DNA of 64,000 bases, taken from Acanthamoeba lenticulata. Taxonomy: Eukaryota > Discosea > Longamoebia > Acanthamoebidae. The translations under genes were made by a program, and so were the position numbers. The notes under the pieces were generated by a model. That model made no database searches. It saw only the letters and a list, made by a program, of their open reading frames with translations, and was not told where the DNA came from. The stretch covers positions 1 to 64,000 of the forward strand of contig NAVB01000182.1 of assembly GCA_002179805.1 (NCBI GenBank), read 5' to 3'. Position 1 is the first letter of the stretch. Every line of letters starts with the position of its first letter. Positions 12,203-23,142 of the stretch are shown here, in pieces.

Positions 12203-14536
12203 TCAAGGGCTGTGGATGGGGCTCAGGAGGGAGAGCGAGGCCGCGGGGAAGCGATGCACCGACGACGTTGACGAAGAAGAGCGCTCTTCGTGGGGAAGCG
12301 CAGAGGAGAGGAAGTCGAGGTTGGAGTCCACGTTCTCCTTCTCGAATCCGCTTAAGTCGTCGTCTCCATCGCCGTCACCGTCGCCTTCAATGCCGCGGCT
12401 GCCGCTTGTGACACCGCCAAAGCTGGTCAACTTGGGCGACTGGACGTGACTCTTGGCGCTCGAGATCGACCTCCGCTGTGGCCGCTTGGCGCCCTTCTTC
12501 TGGAGCGTATCTTCGAGGTCGACATCGAGGTCGCCGTCATCAGCGGGGTGGGCCACGGTGTTGAGGGCGAGGGACACCAGCTTCTCCTGGCTCTCCAGCA
12601 GCGCCGCTTGTTCCTCTGTTTGTATGTTCCCTCATTCGTGAGATTGGCCGAGAGTGCCAGATCATGGTTTCTCATCAGGACAAACGCACCGAGCTTCTTG
12701 CGGAGCATGCTGAGGTCGCTCGTGCCGTCGGGCTTCTTCGGCGTCATCGCCTCGGCTCGCGCTGTGAATAAATCATGGTTATTTATTTGTTGTTGATTAA
12801 TTGGGAAATATTGTTGGAATATTGGAGAAGGGCGGCCATACCGAGGATGGCGGCAAGGGTGGGCGGGAGGGTGGGAGCAGAGGCTGGCTCGGGCGGGACT
12901 TGAACGGTGGGCCGAGAGGCGAGCTCCTGCAGCGCGTGGATGTCCTTCTCGATCTGCTTCTCCATGGTTCTGCGGAATACGGCGACAGGCATGTCCATGT
13001 AGTGCTCATCGGGCTTCATCGCCTCCTATGCACAAACCCACAATAGTTGCACGTGAGCATGGCGCACGACGTCTTGTGGGCCAGATGGCCGTGCATGTAG
13101 CCGGGAAGGGCGGTGTGAGGGAGTTGTCCACCGACTATGTGCAGACAGTCTCTCCAAGAGGTCACAATAACAATCACAGCCTCTCCTGCTTCACGCTTCC
13201 CTTCCTTTTGCTGCCCCACATGAAGGAAATAAAAGAATAAAAGAATTAAAAAAGAGAGGAAGGTGACGTGCCTTGTTGGCGGGGACGGCCTGCGCAATGT
13301 TGCGGCGCACGCTGAGGATGGTCTGCCGCAAGGACTTGTTCTCTTCGCGCAGCACCTCCTGTTTCCGCTCGTAGGAGGCCACGATGCCCCTGAAGATGTC
13401 CTCATCCTACGGATAGAGCCGCTCATGATATCAGCATCTTGAGGCCGTTTAAGCAGGAGAAGAAGAACATCAGAGGAGAAGCAACGCACCGTCTGCTTGC
13501 TCCTGAGCGGGGTAGCGGGCACGGCGGCACGCGGCATTCGCGAGGCGCCGGTTGCGCTCGACGCGTTGACCGAGTTGAGCAGCTCGCTGGCCCGTCGCGA
13601 GGCCACTTTCTTCTCGGCGATGTACTGCTGCAGCGTCTGCTTGAGCCGGTCGTACTCACGCTCCTTCTTGCGCATCTCGTGCTGCATTGTTGTTGTCGTT
13701 GTCAGCTGCTAGAACGAAACCGACGAGAAGGCGCTGCGCCGCGTACGAGATATTGGGTGTCCTTGCCCTGCAGGGCGAGGAGCTGCTTGCGGGTCTCCTG
13801 CCGCTCAAGATTCCACTTGGCCTTTTCCTTCTCTGTGTTCTCTTTGAGGGACTTCTCGCGCGCGAGGCACGAGGCGTTCTCGCGCTCGAGCTGCTCAACA
13901 CGATCCTTCAACCGTTTCTGAAATGGACCGACTGATGTCAGGCGAGAACAACAGATGCGCGATGAAGAGAGGAGCACCTTCTCTGAAGCGAGCCTGTGCT
14001 CTTGCGAGAGCGAAACTGCAAGGTCTTCCGCCTTTCGCTCAAGCTGGTGCTGTGCATCCTGCAGAGCGTGGCAGTTGGCGATAGGCAGGAGCGAAAGCTG
14101 ACGCCGAGAGCCGTCTACGCACCTGACGTAATCGGAGGAGAGTGTACATGCAGTTGAACACCTGAGTGATGGTGACGGAGGTGAGCGGCAGTGCGCGATC
14201 GGCCAGCGTCAGCAAGTCCTCGATGGGCGAAGGAATGCCCAACAGGGAAAGCGCGTTCTTGAGGTACATGGCACTGTTGCTCATGTTGTCCTCGTTGCAA
14301 AAGCCCCTGTTGCGCGAGTGTAAGCGCTGGTTCAAGTGCAGGAGCCATGACACGCGAACGTACGCATCCTCGCGGTAGTCGCGCTTGGGAAAGGGTGAGC
14401 CATCAAATGAGGTTTCTGACGCCTGAAATTCGAAACCCCAATCAATAAGAATAACCCTAAATTGAGGCAACCTGCAGCAATTAACGCACATCAGCCCAAG
14501 CCTTTGCGAGGTCCTCGTCGTAGATGTCACGATCCA
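12203..14536 (-). CDS. SSX2IP: SSX2IP/ADIP-like coiled-coil protein (centrosome/MTOC)
   Basis: Start ATG 14536 (MDRDIYDEDLAKAWADV), stop 12203, about ten exons. After two short exons comes FCNEDNMSNSAMYLKNALSL followed by an LGIPSPIEDL block. This is the globular N-terminal helical domain of the ADIP/SSX2IP/Msd1 family, in which the animal consensus is also FCTE-N-...-YLNQELTSLGFP. Long heptad-rich exons follow, including QKRLKDRVEQLERENA, KEREYDRLKQTLQQYIAEKK and VASYERKQEVLREENKSLRQ, ending in a low-complexity acidic and Ser-rich tail. Family members anchor microtubule minus ends at centrosomes or equivalent centres. The N-terminal match gives good confidence in the family; the tail is lineage-specific. 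Confidence 0.75.
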
Positions 14537-14848
14537 TGGCGTCTCTGTTACAAGATGGGCGTCGGCCTTTGGTGTGCTGGTTCCCGCCAAAAATTTCGCG
14601 CCAGTTTGCCAGATTGGTCAAGTTCCTGGCTGGAATATTTTCTTTTTTGTTTATCTCTTTATTAATTGCCGAGACGCGCTTGGTATGAGATAGAAAAAGG
14701 AACCGCTATTCTTGTTCTGCATACGCCCGCACAAACCAACACGGCCCCCTGCCGGCTGACCTGTTCATCTTGCGACTGTACACGGTGGGTTGTCCCTTTT
14801 GCATTTATGTCCTCAATTACGACTCAATTAATTGTAATTTTCTTGCAG
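14537..14848. promoter_or_regulatory. Divergent promoter region with probable 5'-UTR intron
   Basis: This is the 312-base gap between divergently transcribed SSX2IP-like and PQ-loop genes. The PQ-loop ATG (14849) comes directly after a textbook acceptor, TTTTCTTGCAG. A donor-like GTGGGT at about 14,784 suggests a roughly 60-nt intron just upstream of the start codon, so the leader is probably spliced. No clear TATA box is visible. Confidence 0.4.
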
Positions 14849-16818
14849 ATGGAGAAAATCGTGTGGCGGAGTCGCTCACTGCTGGGCGCTTCCGAGTACT
14901 GCGAACAGGTGGACCAGGTACGTTGCAGTCCTCTGTACATGCAGCCTGGTCATCTTCTCAGCCGCACCCACTGGCCAACAGGACCAACGGCCTGAGTTTG
15001 CCGCGAGCTTAGACGACCTCAATGGCTTTTCCATTGCGGTCGGTATTGTCCTCTTGGTCGTCACCATGCTTGCTCTTGTGCCTCAGGTCCTCCCTCCTGC
15101 TCTCCTGCTGTCAGGCCCAGCGTCTCCTTGTCCTGCTCTTCTTCATCGCGCCCTTCTCACATTCTCCTTCTGCGCTGCGGGTGCGTTGGGTTGGTGTCGA
15201 CGTTCAGCACATCAAAATGTTGAAAACCAAGTCCAGCGCCGGCCTCAGCTTCTACATGCTCTTCCTCTCCAACGTCTGTCAGGCACGTGTGTGCGCGTGT
15301 GTGGTGTGTTGGTGCTCGTGACGGATGATGCGCGCCTGTCGTGGTTAATTGTGGACCATGCCCAAGCCTTTTTCGTGCTCATGGTCGCTCGTCATGACGC
15401 CGGTGCCGCGACACGACCTCGTCAACTGACTTCCTTCTCGTTCTGTACAGTTCTCAGCCGTCCTCAACGCCTTCTTCCTCAAGTTTCCGCAGTTCCAGGC
15501 CTGCTTTGAAACCGTACTTGACGCCCCTCGTCTTCCCGCTCTTGTGAGAGGCCGTGGCTCACGGTGTGTTACGTGCCCTCTGCAGGATTTCCTGGAATGC
15601 ACTCCCAGCCTGCTCTCCCTGTACCAGCTGTTGGGAGCCTGGGTCGCCACCTTCCCTGTGTACGCGCTCTTCGCTCTCTTCTTCCGTTTTCGCTCTTCAT
15701 CCCTTCGTTTAATTTTATATTATTATATTCACAAAAAAATAATATTCTTCTACATTTTGCAGATTTGTTTGGTTCCTTTTATTCTTCCACCGAACGCCTG
15801 AGTTCACCGCCGACCCGAAGCAACGGGACCGAGACTGGCTCATCGCGAGGGGTCTCTTCGCCGCCTTCATTGCCTTTGCCCTCATCATGAGCGGCATCGG
15901 GTAACCCTTTCTGCCTTTGTTTTGGTTTTTTGTTTTATTTTATATTTTTCTTTTGTTCTCTTGATATTCTTTTCACCAATTGCAAAATAATGATTTATTG
16001 TGGCGTGCAGCCTCCTCCTGGTGTGGCTCTTTGGCGAGTGCGGCGATCCGACCGTCAACTTTGGCTGGGCGGTACCGCGGACCTCACCCCCCCCCCCCTC
16101 TCCCACAACGTGAACTCAGCTGACGCACTGTGGGCGAGCCAGGTGGGCATTCTGGCCACGGCGGTGACCTTTATCCAGTGGAGCCCGCAGATCTGGAAGA
16201 CCTGGCGCTCCAAGGTGCGACGACGACCCCCGTCCTTAGGTGGGGAGGAGAGGGAGTGTGAAGCTGTTTGCGAGTGGTGCTCACATGTGACGACGGCCGC
16301 TGGCGAGCAGTCTGTCGGCGCGTTCTCCATCCTCACGCTCGGCATTCAAGCGCCGGGCACGATGGTCATGGTCGGCTTCTTCCTCTTCATCGCCAACGAA
16401 GACGTGCGCGCCACCACCGCCTCACGTGTCCTCGTGAGCCTAACGTTTTTATTTTTATTTTTATTTTTTTATTTTTGTTTTTGTTTTTGTATTTGTTTTT
16501 TTGGCTCTTAAGGTGTCGACCTGGCTCTCCTACTTCACGGCCGGCATTCAACAGTTCGTGCTGCTGGGCCTCCTCCTCTACTTCAACTTCTGGTACAACC
16601 GGTACGTGGTGCCCGCAGCGTTCAAGGCCACGGCCGCGCGCAAGAGCCTTGTTTGACCCGAGTATGAGCGCAGGAAGCACACGCCGGGCGAGACTGAAGT
16701 GCTGTCGCAGGACGAGGCGAGGCCGATCAACAAAAGCTCTTCCCTGGAAAGCGACCTCGAGGGCAACGACGTGGCCAAGGGCAAGGAGGAGCGGCGGAGC
16801 TTCTTTGGGCGCACATGA
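14849..16818 (+). CDS. PQ-loop repeat membrane protein (seven-helix, lysosomal/SWEET-like fold)
   Basis: Start ATG 14849, several small exons, stop 16816-16818. Two PQ-loop repeats are clear: LALVPQ spliced to HIKMLKTKSSAGLSFYML, and FIQWSPQIWKTWRSK spliced to SVGAFSILTLGIQAPG. Around them are hydrophobic helices (GIVLLVVTMLALVP, GLFAAFIAFALIMSGIG, YFTAGIQQFVLLGLLLYF). The last intron is exactly 16602-16673 (72 nt, GTACGT donor); it removes an in-frame TGA at 16654-16656 and joins FWYNR to KHTPGETEVLS. The tail is then charged and cytosolic, ending RRSFFGRT. PQ-loop proteins include cystinosin, cationic amino-acid exporters and the KDEL receptor relatives; the substrate cannot be told from sequence. 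Confidence 0.75.
16444..16505. repeat. T-rich (ATTTTT)n/(GTTTTT)n tract in PQ-loop gene intron
   Basis: About 60 bases of pyrimidine-dominated ATTTTT and GTTTTT units lie between a donor at about 16,434 and the acceptor before the exon encoding STWLSYF. It is the most extreme of the T-rich intron interiors typical of this window. Confidence 0.7.
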
Positions 16819-17354
16819 GAGAGCTCCTAGAGCAGTGAGTGTACCATCATCACCATCACCAAACGTTCGTAGGTTGTGCATATCACACACGCGCGTTGAA
16901 TGGCCGAGGGGATTAATTGGGACTTGGGCAAGGAGAAACAAGAGCTGATTGTTGGCTTCCTCTGCGCTTCCTCGCGGAGGACGCAGCGTTCTACGAAGTT
17001 GTGCATGCCCAGCCGCGGGAGACCAAAGCCCGCACTGGTGGTTGTGCTCGGTGGGCCCCGCTGGAAGAATGAATTAACACGACCATAATGATTCCGAAGA
17101 ACTCCGTTTAAGGCGCGTGCAGCAGGTTCGTACCACAATGTTGTGATGTCTCCCATTGGTAAGTTAGTTGTTGCACTTCATCCTAAGATTGCCGGGGAGC
17201 CAATCAGGTATGGGGGTGTTGATCTGCAAGGGCTGACAAGGCCGACAACAACGAAAGCGTCTCCGTCATTGGGCATCGACTCGAATAAAAGGCTGCGGCT
17301 TTGTTGCTTTGTTGTTCTCATCCTCACACCACACCCACTTGACGCGGTCCAGCC
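16819..17354. promoter_or_regulatory. Intergenic region with TATA-like box before the GH-like gene
   Basis: The 536-base gap lies between two plus-strand genes. AATAAAAGG at 17284-17292, about 65 bases before the ATG at 17355, is a plausible TATA-type core element for the secreted-protein gene. A 109-codon minus-strand frame (17156-16827) shows no recognisable family, is probably chance, and is not called. Confidence 0.35.
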
Positions 17355-20310
17355 ATGCGGATAGCCACACTCTCCTTCTTCTTGCTTCTTGCGTTGGCCA
17401 TCTTCTGTTCCTCGACGAGTACGTTGTTTGTTCTGTGATCGATTTAACGATCTTTTCATGTACCAACTCATGGAGTGTTCTTTGTGTTCTTTTTGCAGAT
17501 GGAGCCCTCGACTTGGGTTACCCCGATCGATGCTTCTTCAGCGTCGGCAAGTCCTCGGCCGGCGCCTGGTGGTTCGTCGACCCCAAGGGCGCCAAATTCT
17601 TCTCGCTTGGTGTTGATGTGGTGACCTACTCGGGCGACTCCCCTGCTGGAGGTACGCCCGTTGCTCTTCTTCGATGCAACCATGACCATTAATTTTAAAG
17701 ACTCCATCCTCATTGGCCGCGCCTTAAACAGGAACGTCGGCGTACAACGCGGCCGTGAAAGCCAAGTACGGCAGCCAATCGGCCTGGGCTGACGCGACCG
17801 TGTCTCGCCTCAACTCGTGGAAGCTTAACACGCTGGGCGCTTGGTCGGACACGGTCGTCATCACCAAGGGCATGCCCTACACGCGTTCCTTGTCTCTCGG
17901 CCACAACTTCGACACATGGCTCGGTGGCTTGTTCCCCGACGTGTTCGACCCGGCCTGGGCCAAGAGCGTGATGACCAAGGCCGAGGCCGGCTGCGCCCCC
18001 TACCGCAACGACACCAAGTTGATCGGCTACTTCCTCGACAACGAGGTATTTCTCTTTCTCTTTCTCGTAGGGGGAGTCATTGTCATCTACATCTTGATCT
18101 GACCACCGTCTTCTTGGACCCAACACAGCTGTGGTGGGGCCCGATCGGAGACCGCGGCCAGGACGACTGGCGTCGCCCGGGCTTCATTCTGGACCAGATG
18201 CTGATCTCCATGGCCACGACCGCGCCTGGTCGCGTCCGGGCCGTCTCTTTCCTCAAGACCAAGTACTCCACCATCGCCGCCCTCAACCGGGCTTGGTACG
18301 TCGTCGTGAACATGTCGTCATCATCATCAAGGATGCATTAGTGGTCGACATCTCACCACTCGTTTGTGGGCATCTTCAACAGGAACACCACCTACGCGAG
18401 CTACGATGCCATCAAGACGATTCCCACCGTGGCCACGACCGCGCACACCAACGACGCGAACGAGTTCAGCTACATCGCCGCCGTGCAGTTCTTCAACGTC
18501 ACTCGCAATGGTTCTCGCCACCCTTTTCTCCATAACTCAAACTGTTGCTTTGTTCATGAGGCTCACAGTGAATTGGCACATCGACAGCTGTGAGGACCTT
18601 TGATCCGTACCACATGCTCCTGGGCGTGCGGTTCGTGGGTGGTCCGACCGAGCCTGTCCTCCGCGCTGCCGGTGAGTACAACGACGTCATCTCCATCAAC
18701 GCGTACCCAAGCAACAGCGAGCTTTCTGGACCGCCCGCATCGAGGATCACGAGGATCTTCGAAGGCGCCAAGAAGCCCATCCTCATCGGCGAGTACGCCT
18801 ACAAGGCTGTGGTATTCCTTCCCAACCTTTTTTTTAATTTTCCTTTTCATATTTATTTGTTCCTGATTTTTTTGATGATTTAAAAAATCAGATATTGTTA
18901 AAAAAAAGTTATGCTAAGTTTGAAGCGTACAACAGGACTCTGGGCTTCCCAACACCAAGGGTGCTGGTCTGCTTGTCAACACCCAGGCTCAGCGTGCCGA
19001 GGGCTTCAAGAACTACACGACCAAGCTGGCTCCCCTGCCGAGCCTCCTCGGTTTCCACTGGTTCCAGTGGTCGGATCAGCCCGCCGAGGGCCGCGGCGCT
19101 GACGGCGAAAACTCCAACTTTGGCCTCGTCAACAAGAATGGTACACATCAATCACCTGTTTGTGCCATTTTGGAAGAGAACTCATCTTCTTGGGCGCACA
19201 TGGTGGACAGACGCCCCGTACACTGCGTTGACCAATCAGATGACGACCACGAACCCTCAGCTCTGGACCATGCACGAAAGCTCCACTTCTGGTCTCCCCA
19301 AGGCCAAGTGCTACGGTACTTATCGCAACTTGAAGACGATGAAGCCTCCTTCTATAACTAACTCGTATCTCTCACCTTATCCAGCCTCGCTCACCTGCCC
19401 CAACTCGTGCTCTGGCCACGGCTGTTGCAATACCAAGACCGGCGCCTGTTCATGCAATGAAGGCTTCCACGGCGCCGACTGCTCCACCGATGGCAGTACG
19501 ACCGCTTGTCTTCTCATTGCGTCCACTGCATTAGCTAACATCCGTCTTCGTCTTCCAACCGCCGTCCAGCCAAGTTCAGCGTGACGTCCTTCGGTAGTGC
19601 GCTCGACACCAACACTTGGGCGACCAGCAGCCTTGTGACGGGCAGCCAGGCCTACCAGGCCGCCAAGGTGTCCACGACCTCCAACCAACTCAAGCTGTCG
19701 ATCGCGCCCTGCTCCTCGACCTCCGCTTGCTCCGGGAAGGCCTTCTCTGCTGGCTCGGTCTACACCAAGTCCAACCTGTGGGGCTTTGGTGTCTACACGG
19801 CGCGCTTCAAGGCCCCAACGACCAGTGGCTTCACCGCGCAGTTTGAGGTTCTTAATTCCACCATTTTGTTTTTAAAAAATAGTTTTTGATTTATTGTTAG
19901 AATTTACTGATCAACTTCTGGTGGTGGAACAGTTGAACAACCGCCTGACGCCCACGACCGCGATTACTCTTCGCGTGCGCGCCAACCAAGGCACGGACGG
20001 TGGTGCTCTCGACTACACCCTCGACGGCAAGTACAAGTACCTCAAGTGGGTGGGCTCCCTGGGATTCAACCCGTCGACGGCGTTCCACGAGTACACCATT
20101 CGCTACATGCCCACCTACTTCTCTTTCTACGCCGACGGCAACTTGATTGCGACCTACAATTCCACGACGTCCGGCAACGGTCTCCCCAAGAGCACGATGT
20201 CCGTCGCGTTCTTCGTCTCGGCCTCGGACACCTCGCCCCAAGTGAGCGACGCCATGTTGGTCCAATCTGTCACCTACCAGCAGATCTGGGGTGCCACGGC
20301 GACCTGTTAG
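17355..20310 (+). CDS. Secreted multidomain glycoside-hydrolase-like protein (agarase-like GH + EGF + GH16-like)
   Basis: Start ATG 17355; signal peptide RIATLSFFLLLALAIFCSS. Exon 1 ends at 17418 and exon 2 begins at 17499. The N-terminal domain opens with AGAWWFVDPKGAKFFSLGVD, the entry seen in bacterial agarase/beta-galactosidase-like TIM-barrel proteins. It continues with IGYFLDNELWW (N-E dyad candidate acid/base) and DVISINAYP ... KPILIGEYAY, whose second Glu is a candidate nucleophile. A Cys-rich EGF-like module follows (CPNSCSGHGCC, CSCNEGFHGADC). The C-terminal domain (about 19,570-20,310) looks like a GH16/concanavalin fold (WGFGVYTARFKAPTTSGFTA, FHEYTIRYMPTYFSFYADG), but the GH16 ExDxxE catalytic strand is not visible, so it may only bind glycan. 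Stop 20308-20310. The enzyme substrate is unknown; cell-wall or algal polysaccharide is a guess. Confidence 0.75.
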
Positions 20311-20528
20311 ATATTTTCTGATTACCCAAATATAATGTTTGTTTGTAGTTTGGCTTTACCGGTACCGGCACAACCAGAACGGCGACGTGGCCGGCAATGA
20401 AATCGCGGTGGCTCACCAAACAACACCTTGCCTGTAGAGCAGATCCACGATCAGCCACAACCCAACCATCATCGCAACCGCTCATTGTAGCTTTCATATG
20501 CTCCTTATCTTCGCCCCCTCACACGGCA

Positions 20529-20600
20529 GGCTCTTTGGCGTAGTGGTAGCGCGTCGCTCTCGTAAAGCGAAGGTCGAGGGTTCGATCCCCTCAAGAGCCT
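20529..20600 (+). tRNA. tRNA-Thr (anticodon CGT)
   Basis: A 72-nt intronless cloverleaf. Acceptor GGCTCTT pairs with AAGAGCC; the A box TGGCGTAGTGG and the B box GGTTCGATCC are intact; the anticodon stem TCGCT/AGCGA encloses loop CTCGTAA with anticodon CGT; the T stem is GAGGG/CCCTC. An oligo-T Pol III stop follows. CGT reads ACG, fitting a GC-rich genome. Confidence 0.93.
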
Positions 20601-20605
20601 GTGAC

Positions 20606-20616
20606 TTTTTCTTTTT
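20606..20616 (+). terminator. Pol III oligo-T terminator of tRNA-Thr
   Basis: TTTTTCTTTTT begins six bases after the tRNA 3' end. Confidence 0.75.
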
Positions 20617-20678
20617 GGTGTTTTTTGGCAAACGGGAGGCAGCACTTCCGTGCGGCGCCAAACGGCAAGATTAGCGAT

Positions 20679-22959
20679 GGCCATCCCGGAACAGAGATTG
20701 CGTGCTGCAATTGAGGACGTATTCAATCGTGCAGATGACTTCAGGTTCGCCCTATATAGCTGCCCCTAAACTCTCACTCACCATCATAGCTCCGGTGCTG
20801 CCGGCCGTTTCGATGCAGAACGCTGTCGGTGAGCCAGGTCTGCACGGCGCTGAGCAGCAAGAAGGCGGGACTCGACGCTGCCGCTGTGGCCGCCAACAAG
20901 GCGCGCATACGACAGCTTATGCTCGAGATCGGAAAGCGCAAGGCTTCCGCTGACAAGGCACGGCACTCACACCTCCAACTCACACCTCCCTGGCATCGCC
21001 CCCCTGCTCGCCCGCCCTCCACCTCAATGAGCTGATGATGTTGGTCGTCCGCCAGAAGCGGCCACGCAAGGACGAGGACGAGGACGAAGACGAGGACGAA
21101 GATGCGCAAGAAGGCGTCGTCAGTCGCGGAACGTCCGGTAAAAGCAAATACGACCATCCCTTCTTTGAAGATGGCGACGAGGACGACAATGGCGAGGACG
21201 ACGATGAAGAAGACGACGATGATGCACAGAAGAGGAAGAAGAGGAAGCGCGAGAGCGCCAAGAAGGTGAGCCCCAAGAACAAGCACGAAGAAGTGGACGA
21301 TGAAGGAAGCGAAGAGGAGGAGGAAGAAGAAGAGGACGAGGGCGTGAAGAAAGGCAAGAAGAAGCGGCCACGAGAGGAGCCTAAGCGCTCCAGCAATGAC
21401 AAAAAGAATAAGAATAAGAAAAAGGAGGAATCTGAGGATGAAGATGGCGAAGAAGACGAGGATGAGGAGAATGAGGATGAAGAAGAAGACGAGGAAGACG
21501 AGGAGAACGAGGAAGAAGAATCCGAGTTTGAGGTGAACGAAGATGATGCGGGCGAGGACGAGCGCCGGGCTAAGCGGCGTCGTCTGCGGCTGGACGCCGA
21601 CGAACTGGAGGCGCTGGGCGTCAAAGGCGCTCGACGTCGCAGGACCGCGACAAAGAGGAAGAAAAAGGAGGCCAAGTCAACGGCCAAGGCCAAGTCGCCC
21701 AAGAAGAAGAAAGCGACCACGAAGACTTTGGCGGTGGCGGAGGGCGATGACGTCTACAGTGACAGCGAGCTCAAGGAGGCCGGCTTCTCCGACGACGAGA
21801 TCGCCTCCGATGATGGCGGCAAGCGGACAACTGCCGTCACCGCCGGCAGCATCAAGAAGAAGGCGAAGAAGGACAAGAAGCCCGCAAAGAAGGACAAGAA
21901 GAAGAAGAAGACGGTGGAGAAGAACGAAGATGATGACGATGATGGTGAAGACGAGGAGGACAAGGGAAGAAGTGACATGGAGAAGGAAGAAGATAGTGAG
22001 AAAGAAGAGGAAGAGGAAGATGGTGGCCAAGGGAAGGGGCCCAGCCCACGACGTTCGTCACGTCTTGATCGGCTCAAGAAGACCATCAAGGAGTGTGGCC
22101 TTCGGTACACTACATCACCTTTCGCCTTTGCATCAATTTTTCATTATTTTTCCCGCATTTTATATTATTAATTATTTAATTTAATTTTTACTTTAAATTG
22201 GTTCGTGACAGCATTCCACCGCGAGCGTACAGCAAGAACGAGAACGAGACGGTGGCCAACTTGCGGGCGCTGCTGCAGAAGCACGGCCTCCGCGAGCGCA
22301 TGAGCCGCGAGGAGAAGCAGCGCTTCAAGGCCCAGCACGAGTGGCGCCAGGACCTGCTCCAGCTCGACACCAACCTCATCATCGACTCCCAGACCCGGTA
22401 GCGTCCAGTGTTGCATGACGATGGCAATGGTGATGGTGATGGTGACAACAACGTGTGGCTGACAACTGCCGGCAACAACAGGTCGAGGCGGACGAGGCGG
22501 CCCGTCAAGTACACCTTCTCCGACCAGGAGGTGGAAGAAGAAGAGGAAGAGGAGGACGAGAGGGATCAGGTGGAAACCAGGAAAGAGAAAGACGAGAAGA
22601 GCAAGCGGAAGAAGAAGCAGGCCAGCAAGCCCAGCAAGCGGCCAACCAAGGACGAGGATGATGAAGAGGACGAGGGGGATGAAGATGATGGCTCCCCAGA
22701 AGAAGAGGATGAGCAGCAGCAGAGGCGGGCGGAGAAGAAATCAATCAAGAAGCCTTCGGCAGATGAGGACAGCGATGAGGAGGAAGAAGAACCCAGGAAG
22801 AAGAAAACGACCAAGCCCACCAAACCCAAGCCCAAGCCAACAAGCCGAAGACCGCCTCCTCCCGAGAATGATGAAGATGAAGATGAGGAGGAGGACCAAG
22901 AAGAACAGGAAGACAGCGAAGAGGAGGAGAGCTCCGCGTTTGAGCCCGACTCTGAATGA
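20679..22959 (+). CDS. HIRIP3: DEK_C/HIRIP3-like acidic histone chaperone
   Basis: Start ATG 20679 (MAIPEQRLRAAIEDVFNRAD), stop 22957-22959. The first exons, read together, form a DEK-C-type helical domain: IEDVFNRADDF then VSQVCTALSSKKAGLD and ARIRQLMLEIGKRK. A long Asp/Glu/Lys-rich region follows (about 21,035-22,060). The block RLDRLKKTIKECGL spliced to a further exon with ETVANLRALLQKHGL and QLDTNLIIDSQTR matches the C-terminal HIRIP3 region, whose animal form is RLKRYIRACG ... LRAELEALG. In known members this region with its CHZ motif binds H2A-H2B. A second acidic tail ends FEPDSE. Plants have the same DEK_C plus HIRIP3 order. The role in chromatin assembly is inferred from the family. 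Confidence 0.75.
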
Positions 22960-22975
22960 TGGGCCCGATCACGCG

Positions 22976-23000
22976 AATAAATAAATCAATAAATAAATAG
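22976..23000 (+). promoter_or_regulatory. Clustered AATAAA poly(A) signals
   Basis: Overlapping AATAAA units (AATAAATAAATC then AATAAATAAATAG) begin 16 bases after the HIRIP3-like stop, suggesting a short 3' UTR. The convergent RhoGAP gene ends only about 140 bases further. Confidence 0.55.
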
Positions 23001-23142
23001 GATCGTGTTTTTGGGGATTTCTGTTTTCCCCCCAAAACAGTCAAACCGACTTTAAACAAACGACGTCGCCGTCTCGCGACGCTCTTCTCCTCTCCATCCC
23101 TCTCACGTGACGCGCCATCGGGGCGTGGTGGTCGTCACCTCG

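Noticed and set aside
16654..16656. In-frame TGA in the PQ-loop gene with 53 coding-like codons after it (stop-codon readthrough candidate)
   Set aside because: A GTACGT...GCGCAG intron (16602-16673) removes the TGA and keeps the downstream frame, so ordinary splicing explains it.
16827..17156. 109-codon minus-strand frame with ATG between the PQ-loop and GH-like genes
   Set aside because: No recognisable domain, no splice or promoter support, and average composition for chance frames in this genome.
20980..22110. Poly-Ser/poly-Phe minus-strand frames opposite the HIRIP3-like gene
   Set aside because: These are the complement of GAR-rich acidic codons (poly Asp/Glu/Lys), not independent genes.
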